Assembly (NCBI GenBank): GCA_937888735.1
Contig: CALASN010000161.1
Coordinates: 1 to 15,475 of the forward strand
Origin: UBA5499 sp002426275
Lineage (GTDB): Bacteria > Bacillota > DTU084
Direction: 5' to 3'
DNA length: 15,475 bases
Shown here piece by piece: positions 1-7,008 of this stretch. A model generated the notes under the pieces. The model worked only from the letters and a program-made list of their open reading frames with translations. It was not told where the DNA came from and did no database searches. Every line of letters starts with the position of its first letter. Positions within the stretch are counted from its first letter, which is position 1. A program made the position numbers and the translations under genes.

Positions 1-1207
1 AGTCGTTGACAGCTCCCGTCTCATTAAGTATGATCGGCCTGCTTCCGCATGCCATTTGGCGAACGCCATCTACCACCAAATCGATGGCATCCGTATGGCA
101 GACATCCATTTTAGCGCCTTGATCTATATAGCGATGGAATTGTCCGAAATCCAATTCCGGAAGCTCTGCCATTTGCTTAATCGCGTCACGCTTTCCCTCC
201 CAGTCAAAACTCCCGGTAGAGTTTGTTACCATATTATGCGGCGAACATCTATGTACCCAAGCCGCCATACGTGAGCAAAACTGAAGCGTTTTTTCATAGG
301 GAGCCATAACACAATCCATCTCATTCCAAAGTTCCCACGCAAAAACAACCGGATCGTTCTGATAACGTGCCAGATAGGGCATTATGTCTTCTTGCCATTT
401 CTGATTCCAGTAATCTGAAGAAAGCCAATCCCCCAGACTGCCGCCTTCAGGCCTATACGGCTGATGGCTTCGCTCATCCCACAGCTCTTTGCAGAAGCTG
501 GCTTTGGAATATTCTGATGAGTTGTCTCCAAAGAATCGAAAATGCTCCAAACAGAGCTTGACACGAATCCCGTACGCTCTGGCCAGCTCCATGATTCGAT
601 CCAGCCTATTGAATATTAAAAAATTATGGCGGCCCGGATATTTCGTTCTCGCATCCAGGTATGCGGAAGAGAGCCACAGACGGGTATAGTTAATGCCTGC
701 TCGTTGCATCGCGCTGAACCAGCGGCGGTAGGAATTCATCCCCAACGTCGCAAATTGATCCCCTGTTTTAAAGTGCTCATCGCTTTGAGGCAACGCGTCA
801 TACCGGAGAAGACAGGCATTCGGACCTATGGGGACATAAGAGGCGCCTGAGGTAAAAGCAAAATAGCGAGGATCCTTTTTGCTAACGCCTACATATCCCG
901 GCTGATTAGACGCACTGCAATGAAAAGTGCCGCCAATCACTTCGTCGTGTGCATCCCGCCAAGAATAATCACCTTCCGCTCTTGGCGTATACCGAAAGCA
1001 GCGTCGAACATCGCCCGCTGCAGAAAGCGTCTCATACCCATGGCAGTCGAATTGAAATTCAGCCGGCTGATCCGAATATGTCGGAACCGACTCCTTGCTT
1101 CCATCAGGCAGCATGACTTCGACAACCAGCGTTTTCAAAGGGACTTCTACTTCAAGGCGTCCATATTTCTCGCAATCAGCGCTCTCGTTCTCTTTGATCC
1201 GAATCAT
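1..1207 (-). CDS. GH5-like (clan GH-A) glycoside hydrolase with DUF5060-like N-terminal domain, cut by left window edge
   Basis: Reading the minus strand from the ATG at 1207-1205 gives 402 residues without a stop up to the window edge, so the C-terminus is missing. Residues about 13-105 look like a DUF5060-type beta-sandwich, followed by a linker 'KKDPRYFAF' and 'SYVPIGPNACLL' that usually precedes a TIM barrel. The barrel carries the clan GH-A pattern: WELWNE with the presumed acid/base Glu at 296, FHRY with His 358, and ILNETG with the presumed nucleophile Glu at 396. Both catalytic glutamates are therefore present. There is no signal peptide or membrane segment, suggesting a cytoplasmic enzyme acting on imported oligosaccharides; the substrate (mannan, glucan or other) cannot be told. 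GGGGTG lies 7 nt before the ATG and a stop codon directly precedes it in frame (1208-1210), fixing the start. It is separated from rdgB by 365 nt and is probably its own unit. Confidence 0.85.
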   Translation of the reverse strand, partial: MIRIKENESADCEKYGRLEVEVPLKTLVVEVMLPDGSKESVPTYSDQPAEFQFDCHGYETLSAAGDVRRCFRYTPRAEGDYSWRDAHDEVIGGTFHCSASNQPGYVGVSKKDPRYFAFTSGASYVPIGPNACLLRYDALPQSDEHFKTGDQFATLGMNSYRRWFSAMQRAGINYTRLWLSSAYLDARTKYPGRHNFLIFNRLDRIMELARAYGIRVKLCLEHFRFFGDNSSEYSKASFCKELWDERSHQPYRPEGGSLGDWLSSDYWNQKWQEDIMPYLARYQNDPVVFAWELWNEMDCVMAPYEKTLQFCSRMAAWVHRCSPHNMVTNSTGSFDWEGKRDAIKQMAELPELDFGQFHRYIDQGAKMDVCHTDAIDLVVDGVRQMACGSRPIILNETGAVND

Positions 1208-1572
1208 TCATCTTCACCCCAGATCTCCATTCGCAGGTTAATTGTGATGCTTCAAAGCAGAAAAGCTTATCGCTCTTTTCTCAAGATTTGCGCGAATCTG
1301 CATCCATCCAGTCAAGGGGCTCAGCACGTGTATCCCGCGCTCTAAAAAAAGCGTCAATAATTTTTATTCTCCCGACGCCGCTCTCGCGCCAATTATGCAG
1401 AAACTGAAACAAACAAGAGCGTCCCGCTGACAGCCAGCAGCCGCGGCCACTTTTTCGTTCCTGCAAAATTGCTTGATTGTGTAATCGCGCAGCAAGCAAT
1501 CTGCAGCGCAAGGCAAAACCGTTCATGTCGCATCATGCTCATCGTGCGTTCTGACCGCATGCTGATAGCGTT
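1208..1572. other. Intergenic region between rdgB and the glycosidase gene
   Basis: I find no convincing gene in these 365 bases. The minus strand has one unremarkable 81-codon open frame and, in another frame at about 1396-1460, a stretch reading as a basic-hydrophobic segment (KKWPRLLAVSG, then LLFVSVSA) ending in a stop and lacking a start codon; it could be a fossil signal peptide or chance. No terminator with a T-tract follows rdgB. A possible promoter for the glycosidase is listed separately. Confidence 0.6.
1329..1357 (-). promoter_or_regulatory. Possible sigma-A promoter of the glycosidase gene
   Basis: On the minus strand TTGACG (1357-1352) is followed after 17 nt by GATACA (1334-1329). 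The -35 matches the consensus at 5 of 6 bases and the -10 at only 3 of 6. The start codon would lie about 115 nt downstream. It is the best candidate in the gap but weak. Confidence 0.3.
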
Positions 1573-2187
1573 TCACTTCAACTGGGCCAGGAGCTCTTTC
1601 AGCAGCGGCAAAGCCTTGAAAAACGCCTTGGCCCTGTGACTGAGACGATTTTTTTCTGCCTCTGTAAGCTGAGCCATGGTCCTGCCTAGACCTGCCACTG
1701 AAAAAACCGGATCATAGCCAAAGCCGCCCTGCCCTTGAGGCTCTGTGGTGATAAAGCCTTCGCAGCTGCCTTCGGTTGTCCAGACCTGCCCCTGGGGCAT
1801 GGCTAGGGCCACCACGCAGCGAAACCGAGCCGTACGCTGCCCGACATCAGTTAACTCTCCTAAAAGCTTTTTGATGTTTTCCTCATCTGTGCTCTTCACT
1901 CCGTCTCTGGCGGCATAGCGCGCCGAATGCACCCCGGGTCTGCCGCCTAAAGCGTCGACTTCCAGGCCCGAATCGTCGGCCAGAGCAAGCAGCCCCGTGG
2001 CCTTGGCAGCGGTCAAGGCTTTCTTTCTGGCGTTGCCTTGAAAGGTGGAGGCGTCTTCCGCCACGGGCTCAAGCTTGGCTTCCTCAGCTGAAAGCAACTG
2101 CAGGGCTTGCAATTCCGGATCCTGAGCAAAGAGCGCCTTCAGTTCCCGCAGCTTGCCGTGGTTATTGCTGGCCAGTACTATTTGCAT
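1573..2187 (-). CDS. rdgB: dITP/XTP pyrophosphatase (RdgB/HAM1 family)
   Basis: The 204-residue product hydrolyses non-canonical purine triphosphates (dITP, XTP) to monophosphates in the cytoplasm, keeping them out of DNA and RNA. Family signatures in order are the N-terminal ASNNHGKLRE (6-15), ALADDSGLEVDALGG (68-82) with the metal and catalytic Asp pair 71-72, GVHSARYA (85-92), GGFGYDPVF (154-162) and SHRAKA (183-188). The length is normal for the family. The start codon overlaps the stop of rph by one base (TGATG), and GGAGG lies about 9 nt before the ATG inside the rph end, so the two are translationally coupled. The rph-rdgB pair is a conserved neighbourhood in Firmicutes (rph-ysnA in Bacillus). 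It is the last gene of the large operon. Confidence 0.97.
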   Translation of the reverse strand: MQIVLASNNHGKLRELKALFAQDPELQALQLLSAEEAKLEPVAEDASTFQGNARKKALTAAKATGLLALADDSGLEVDALGGRPGVHSARYAARDGVKSTDEENIKKLLGELTDVGQRTARFRCVVALAMPQGQVWTTEGSCEGFITTEPQGQGGFGYDPVFSVAGLGRTMAQLTEAEKNRLSHRAKAFFKALPLLKELLAQLK

Positions 2188-2915
2188 CAGTCGGAACCTC
2201 CGATGATCGCTGCCAAATCTCCCAATGCCGCTTTCTGCGCAACGATGAGCTGCCCAATCCCTTCTTGGGCCAGGGTCAAAAGCTGCGCCAGCTGCTGGCT
2301 GCCAAAGGGGGCGCCCTCAGCCGTACCTTGGAGCTCCACAAACTTGCCGCTTGCGGTCATCACCACGTTCATATCGACCTCGGCCCTGGAGTCTTCCTCA
2401 AAGCAAAGATCTAGAATACAGCTGTCCCCTACAATGCCAACGCTCACTGCAGCCAGAAAATCCGTAATGATCCCTGCGCCTAGAGCAGCCGCTGCCTGAG
2501 CCAGAGCCACAAAGGCCCCGGTAATGGAGGCTGTCCTCGTTCCGCCGTCAGCTTGGATCACATCGCAATCCAGCCAAATAGTCCTCTCGCCCAATCTCTC
2601 CTGATTCACAACTGAGCGCAGCGCTCTGCCGATCAGACGCTGAATCTCCAGCGTGCGTCCAGACTGTCTGCCGCGGCTAGCTTCCCTCTGGGTGCGCTGA
2701 GCCGTCGCCCTGGGCAACATGGAATACTCGGCTGTCAGCCAACCTTTCCCCGCTCCGCGGAGAAACGGCGGCACCTTATCTTCCACTGTGGCCGTGCAGA
2801 TCACCCGCGTATTGCCCGTTTCAACCAGGGCGGAGCCCTCGGCATTGGCAATGAACCCAGGAGTAATTTTTACTGGCCGCAATTGGTCTGCGAGCCGCCT
2901 GTCTAAACGCTGCAT
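2187..2915 (-). CDS. rph: Ribonuclease PH
   Basis: The 242-residue product is a phosphorolytic 3'-5' exoribonuclease that trims tRNA 3' ends, normally as a hexamer. Diagnostic segments are the start (M-x-R-x-D-R-R-x-x-D-Q-L-R-P-V-K-I), the RNA-binding Arg-rich segment GRQSGRTLEIQRLIGRALR (82-100), the phosphate-binding DGGTRTASITG (123-133), and the acidic VDMNVVMT segment near 180-187 that carries the metal-binding Asp residues. Length is typical (about 240-260). The ATG overlaps the 3' end of the fumarase beta gene by 13 nt, and a perfect AGGAGG stands 6 nt before it, making the start secure. The last codons of rph contain the ribosome binding site of rdgB. Confidence 0.97.
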   Translation of the reverse strand: MQRLDRRLADQLRPVKITPGFIANAEGSALVETGNTRVICTATVEDKVPPFLRGAGKGWLTAEYSMLPRATAQRTQREASRGRQSGRTLEIQRLIGRALRSVVNQERLGERTIWLDCDVIQADGGTRTASITGAFVALAQAAAALGAGIITDFLAAVSVGIVGDSCILDLCFEEDSRAEVDMNVVMTASGKFVELQGTAEGAPFGSQQLAQLLTLAQEGIGQLIVAQKAALGDLAAIIGGSD

Positions 2916-3454
2916 TTGCTTCCTCCTTGGCGATATTTTGGGGGTTCCAATTCATATAGGCTCCGGCCTTGGCAATCAATCGCCACCACCAGAGGCATCT
3001 TTTCAACTTTTAACCGCCAAATGGCCTCAGGCCCAAGATCCGGATAGGCGGCAATCTCCGCTTCCCGCACGCACTCTCCCAAAAGCGCGCCTGCTCCGCC
3101 GATGGCGACTAAGTAAACGCAGCCATCTTTCCGCATGGCGGCCGCCACGGCCTCCGCCCTTTCCCCCTTGCCGATCATGGCTCGGAGTCCTTTAGCTATC
3201 AGCAGCGGAGCGAAAGCATCCATTCTGCTGCTGGTGGTGGGCCCCACGGCGCCGATAGGCCTTCCCGGCGGCGCAGGGCTAGGTCCGGCATAGTAAACGG
3301 CCTGTCCCAGCCAATCGACGGGCATTTCTCCCGTTTGGGCCATGCGCAGGTGCGCCGCATCCCTGGCCGTGTAAATGATGCCGGAGAGCAAAATCCTCTC
3401 TCCGGCTTGCCAGGCTTCCACCTCCGCGCCCAAAGGAGTCGTAACTTCTCTCAT
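2903..3454 (-). CDS. fumB: Class I fumarate hydratase, beta subunit (FumA C-terminal domain-like)
   Basis: This 183-residue protein matches the beta subunit of two-component Fe-S hydro-lyases (fumarase or L-tartrate dehydratase). The segment GPTTSSRMD (71-79) is the conserved substrate-binding part of the family, and KDGCVYLVAIGGAGAL (109-124) is another typical block. It works with the alpha subunit encoded immediately upstream: the alpha stop codon and the beta ATG are directly adjacent with no gap, and AGGTGG in the last alpha codons serves as the ribosome binding site. Fumarase is the likelier activity, because split alpha/beta fumarases are usual in anaerobic Clostridia, but tartrate dehydratase has the same architecture and cannot be excluded. 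The symbol follows subunit usage rather than the E. coli fumB paralogue. Confidence 0.88.
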   Translation of the reverse strand: MREVTTPLGAEVEAWQAGERILLSGIIYTARDAAHLRMAQTGEMPVDWLGQAVYYAGPSPAPPGRPIGAVGPTTSSRMDAFAPLLIAKGLRAMIGKGERAEAVAAAMRKDGCVYLVAIGGAGALLGECVREAEIAAYPDLGPEAIWRLKVEKMPLVVAIDCQGRSLYELEPPKYRQGGSKCSV

Positions 3455-4297
3455 CTAAAGCACCACCTGTTCGTGCCTGGCCGCGTGGCAAAGCAGATTA
3501 ACGGCCACCGGCAGGCCAGCGATGTGGGTGGGATAGGTCTCTATGTGCACGGCGAAAGACGTCACCAGTCCCCCCAGGCCTCCCGGGCCGATGCCCAGCT
3601 CATTGAGCGCTGCCAGTATTTCCTCCTCTAGCTGAGCTATCGGGGGATCTTCGGATTTTTGCCCCACAGGGCGGGTCAAAGCCCACTTGGCAAGCATACA
3701 CGCTTGCTCCATGGTGCCGCCCACTCCGACGCCAACAATTGTAGGCGGGCAAGGACTGCCTCCCGCCTGGGAGACAGTCTCGATTACCGCCTTTTTTACT
3801 CCGTCGGCGCCTGCCGTGGGATTCAGCATGAAAAGCTTGCTTTTGTTTTCGCTGCCGAAGCCTTTGGGCAGCACCCAAAGCCTCACTTGCTCCCCGGGAA
3901 CGATGCGGGTGTGAATCACCGGCGGCGTGTTATCGCCGCTATTGGCGCGTCGCAAGGGATCGGAGACTACGCTTTTCCGCAAATGCCCGTTCACATAAGC
4001 TTCCCTGACCCCTGCCGCTAAAGCCTCTTCCCAGCTGCCTCCCACAAAATGGACATCCTGGCCCACTTGCGCGAAGATCACTACCATGCCCGTGTCTTGG
4101 CAAAGCGGCAGGGGTCCTGTAGCCGCCAGGCGCGCGTTTTCCGTCAGTTGAGACAAAACCCACCTGCCCAAAGGCGATTTTTCCCGCTCGCCGGCTTCTG
4201 CCAAAGCACGTTCCATGCCTTCTCCCAGCCTGTGACAAGCGCGCAGACAGGCATCCGCCACCTGTGCGGTGACTTGGGAAAGCTGAATCTCTCTCAT
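3455..4297 (-). CDS. fumA: Class I fumarate hydratase, alpha subunit (Fe-S containing)
   Basis: The 280-residue product carries the [4Fe-4S] catalytic domain of class I fumarases, which interconvert fumarate and malate. The three cluster Cys ligands sit in LCQDTG (residue 66), in the GGSPCPPTIVGVGVGG segment (near 183), and in LLCHAARH (near 270). NSGDNTPPVIHTRIVPG and PKGFGSENKSKL are further family blocks. The cluster makes the enzyme oxygen-labile, which fits an anaerobe. The ATG overlaps the murD stop as ATGA, so translation is probably coupled to murD. Combined with the beta subunit, this can serve a reductive or oxidative partial TCA cycle. L(+)-tartrate dehydratase alpha is the main alternative identity. 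Confidence 0.88.
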   Translation of the reverse strand: MREIQLSQVTAQVADACLRACHRLGEGMERALAEAGEREKSPLGRWVLSQLTENARLAATGPLPLCQDTGMVVIFAQVGQDVHFVGGSWEEALAAGVREAYVNGHLRKSVVSDPLRRANSGDNTPPVIHTRIVPGEQVRLWVLPKGFGSENKSKLFMLNPTAGADGVKKAVIETVSQAGGSPCPPTIVGVGVGGTMEQACMLAKWALTRPVGQKSEDPPIAQLEEEILAALNELGIGPGGLGGLVTSFAVHIETYPTHIAGLPVAVNLLCHAARHEQVVL

Positions 4298-5667
4298 GAC
4301 TCCAAACCCTCTACCAGCTTTTTGAAAAGTTCTCCGCGCGCCATGAAGTTTGGAAACATGTCATAGCTGGCACAAGCTGGTGAAAGCAGCACTACTTCTC
4401 CGGCCTTAGCCTGGGCGGCCGCTTTCTTTACCGCCTCTTCCAGACTTTGGCAGCGCTGGATAGCTGGTTTCCTGCCCGGCGCCCGGCAGATGGCCTGTTC
4501 GATTTTCTCCGCAGTCACCCCCAAGGTGAATACCGTCTGCACAGAGCTTTGCTTACAAATATAAGCTGCCAGCTCTGCGAAAGGTAGCCTTTTGTCATAA
4601 CCGCCGGCGATGAGATGAATGGGCGCGCTCAGGGCGGCCAAAGCGGCCAAAGTGCGGGCGGGCGTAGTGGCGATGGAGTCGTTATAGTATTTGACTCCTT
4701 CCAGTTCCCGCACCAGCTCCAGGCGGTGCTCAACCCCTGTGAAGGAAGTGAGCACAGCGCTGGCTGCGGAAACTTCAGCCCCCGCGATACAGCTTAAGGC
4801 AGTTGCGGCTAAAGCATTGCTCACATTGTGAATGCCCAAAAGCTTCAGTTCTCCGGTACGGCAGATAAGCGCCTCTTTGCCCCCGAAGCGCCAAAGCAAG
4901 CGATCGTCCTGAAGAAAAGCTCCTTCTGCCAATTCTTCCCGCAGGCTGAAAGGGATAATGCGGGCAGCAGTCTCGCATCCTGCCTGCCAGCTGGCAGGAT
5001 TATCCTTATTCAATACCGCCCAGCTTCCTGCGGTTTGATAGCGCACGATATTATATTTGGCCTGGGCATACTCTTCCATGGAGCTGTGCAGATCCAAATG
5101 ATTAGGCGTGATGTTCAGAATTGAGGCGAACTGCGGACTGCTCTTCAGATCCTGCAGCTGAAAACTGCTGAGCTCCAAGACCACAAGCTCGTCCGGTTTG
5201 ATGGTCTCCAATTGCCCTATGAGCGGCTGACCAATGTTGCCGCCCACGTGCACCCTATGGTTCTGCCCCAAAATCTTTCCCACTAAAGTGGTGGTAGTGG
5301 TTTTGCCGCTGCTGCCGGTGATGCCCACAATAGGCGCCGGACAAAGGCGCATAAATAAAGCTATTTCGCTGCTGAATTTGACCCCGCGCTCTCGAGCCCG
5401 AACCAGCTGCGGCCAATCGCGCCTCATCCCAGGGGTCAAAAAAATCCAATCGCAATCTTCCAACCCTTCCAGATATTCCTCGGCCAGCTGCAGCGTAATT
5501 CCTTTGGCGGCCAGCTTTTGCGCCTCAGGCCCCAACTTATCCCACTTCTTGCGATCGCAGGCTATAATCTGGTCTGCGCCGTGTTTCTGCAAAAAATCAA
5601 TCAGGGCCAGGTTGCTGACGCCTAAGCCAACCGCGGCGATTTTCCGCCCCTTAAAAGTAATATCCAT
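4294..5667 (-). CDS. murD: UDP-N-acetylmuramoyl-L-alanine--D-glutamate ligase
   Basis: The 457-residue cytoplasmic enzyme adds D-Glu to UDP-MurNAc-L-Ala using ATP. The N-terminal domain has a Rossmann-like start (AAVGLGVSNLALIDFL, 11-26), then the Mur ligase ATP loop GITGSSGKTTTTT (115-127, Lys 122), GGNIGQPL (142-149), ELSSFQL (165-171), NITPNHLDLH (185-194), the presumed carbamylated Lys in QAKYN (202-206), EHRLELV (313-319) and NDSIATTPA (329-337). The ATP loop reads GSSGK where many MurD have GTNGK, a tolerated variation. Length is normal. GGAGGA lies in the last codons of murI and the start overlaps its stop (TAATG). Direct coupling to murI makes metabolic sense since MurI makes its D-Glu substrate; murD usually sits in the dcw division cluster. 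Confidence 0.96.
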   Translation of the reverse strand: MDITFKGRKIAAVGLGVSNLALIDFLQKHGADQIIACDRKKWDKLGPEAQKLAAKGITLQLAEEYLEGLEDCDWIFLTPGMRRDWPQLVRARERGVKFSSEIALFMRLCPAPIVGITGSSGKTTTTTLVGKILGQNHRVHVGGNIGQPLIGQLETIKPDELVVLELSSFQLQDLKSSPQFASILNITPNHLDLHSSMEEYAQAKYNIVRYQTAGSWAVLNKDNPASWQAGCETAARIIPFSLREELAEGAFLQDDRLLWRFGGKEALICRTGELKLLGIHNVSNALAATALSCIAGAEVSAASAVLTSFTGVEHRLELVRELEGVKYYNDSIATTPARTLAALAALSAPIHLIAGGYDKRLPFAELAAYICKQSSVQTVFTLGVTAEKIEQAICRAPGRKPAIQRCQSLEEAVKKAAAQAKAGEVVLLSPACASYDMFPNFMARGELFKKLVEGLES

Positions 5668-6449
5668 TATTCTCCTCCCAAATGCACATGTGAAACAATC
5701 TGCGGCCTCTCGCCAAGTTTAGTTGCCAATTCCCTGAACCCAGAGGCCGAACCGCTGGTATAATACTGTACTCTGCCTTCGCCTGCCGCCAGGCCTAATT
5801 TTCTGGCCTGCGCTGCCGCCTGCCTGGCGACCTCGCAGGCAGGATCCAAAATCGCAGCCTTCCCCGAGACGATCCGCTGAAGTTCTCCTTTGAGAAAGGG
5901 ATAATGAGTACAGCCTAAAATTATGCTTTCAACGCTCAAAGCAAGGAGCGGCGCTGTATATTCAACCAAGGCCGAACGAGCCTCCGGACCATGAAAAATG
6001 CCCTTCTCAACTAAGGGCACCAGCTTCGGGCACGCTACGCTATGTATTTTCATCTCCGGCCTGGTCTTCTTCACAGCCGCGGCATAAGCGCCGCTGGCCA
6101 CTGTCGCTTGGGTGGCCAGCAGCCCCAAAGAACCGTAACAGCCGGCTACAGTCACGGCAGGCTTAATCATCCCAACCAAAGGCAGCGCTACCTCTGAAGA
6201 AAGGCAGGGCAACGCAATGGCAGAGGAGGTATTGCAAGCTACCACGATTAAACCGGCGCCTTTCCGCATCAAAAAATCAATGATTCGTTTGGAAAAAGTG
6301 ACAATCTCCTGACGGCTGCGCTCTCCGTAGGGCATGTGCGCGGTGTCCGCATAATATAGAATTTCATGGTGCGGCAGGATCCGGACCAGCTCCCGCAAAA
6401 CCGAAAGTCCTCCCACGCCCGAATCGTAAATCCCAATTGCCTTTTCCAT
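5667..6449 (-). CDS. murI: Glutamate racemase
   Basis: The 260-residue product makes D-glutamate for peptidoglycan by cofactor-independent racemisation with two Cys acid/bases. Both are present: Cys 72 in VACNTSSA and Cys 180 in LGCTHYPF. The N-terminal IYDSGVGGLSVL (7-18) and YADTAHMPYGERS (33-45) are the expected substrate-binding motifs. Length is typical. The ATG follows the GerMN gene stop by 7 nt; the nearest purine-rich site, GGGAG inside the last GerMN codons, is about 11 nt upstream, so initiation may be modest or coupled. Bacillus has racE near gerM and rph, so the neighbourhood is conserved. Confidence 0.96.
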   Translation of the reverse strand: MEKAIGIYDSGVGGLSVLRELVRILPHHEILYYADTAHMPYGERSRQEIVTFSKRIIDFLMRKGAGLIVVACNTSSAIALPCLSSEVALPLVGMIKPAVTVAGCYGSLGLLATQATVASGAYAAAVKKTRPEMKIHSVACPKLVPLVEKGIFHGPEARSALVEYTAPLLALSVESIILGCTHYPFLKGELQRIVSGKAAILDPACEVARQAAAQARKLGLAAGEGRVQYYTSGSASGFRELATKLGERPQIVSHVHLGGE

Positions 6450-6456
6450 CTTACTT

Positions 6457-7008
6457 TTAATCTCCCGCTCTCACAATCAAGCTGTGATCGGCTTTCAAAG
6501 GATCGCTAATCTCGACATTCCCATGCAGGGTTTCACGTTTTTCACCTTCGATGAGGATTTGCACCCTCTCAATTCCAGGCAGGCCGGTGAGCGTGTTGAC
6601 AATAGAATATAATGCTAAAACTTCTTGCCTTTTATCCACAATGTTGGCGGAGAATTCCTCCGATAAATTAACATATGCAGTTTTCCCTTCAAGCTCCACA
6701 GCTAAAAGTTTGGATCCCTTGGGGATGCTGTTCTTTAGTTTCTCGCTTTGCGGACCGTCAAGCAAGGCCGCCGCAGCCTTCCAAGCAAGGGGCTGGCGTT
6801 TGACGTTGAGTTTCCTCACTTCGCTGCCCAAGTATAGGCCTTCAGGTTTGCTGAAATATAATTCAATCTCCCGATGGGGCCAAATGGCAGTACGCAGCCA
6901 TGGCCAGACTGCGATTACTCCCAACGCCAAAATCAGCGCCAGGCCAATGACAGTTCCAAGCTGCCGGCATTCACTTTTGGCTCTCTTCAAGGAATGCTTC
7001 GATTCCAT
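6457..7008 (-). CDS. gerM: Membrane-anchored GerMN-domain protein (GerM-like)
   Basis: This 183-residue protein has a basic N-terminus, one transmembrane segment at about 18-38, and an extracytoplasmic GerMN domain at about 47-175, including IELYFSKPEGLYLGSEVR, the LLDGPQ segment, a 'GKTAYVNLSEEF' block and 'GIERVQILIEG'. In Bacillus, GerM has two GerMN domains, is needed for sporulation and germination, and helps the SpoIIQ-SpoIIIAH channel; this protein has one domain. Its ATG lies 38 nt inside the 3' end of the upstream amidase gene, with GGGAGAG 9 nt before it and an in-frame stop just upstream, so the start is well bounded. GerMN domains also occur in proteins not devoted to sporulation, so the exact role is inferred. 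Confidence 0.82.
   Translation of the reverse strand: MESKHSLKRAKSECRQLGTVIGLALILALGVIAVWPWLRTAIWPHREIELYFSKPEGLYLGSEVRKLNVKRQPLAWKAAAALLDGPQSEKLKNSIPKGSKLLAVELEGKTAYVNLSEEFSANIVDKRQEVLALYSIVNTLTGLPGIERVQILIEGEKRETLHGNVEISDPLKADHSLIVRAGD

Noticed and set aside
1281..1526. 81-codon open frame on the minus strand between rdgB and the glycosidase
   Set aside because: No ribosome binding site, no family resemblance, Arg/Cys/Trp-rich composition typical of non-coding GC-rich DNA.
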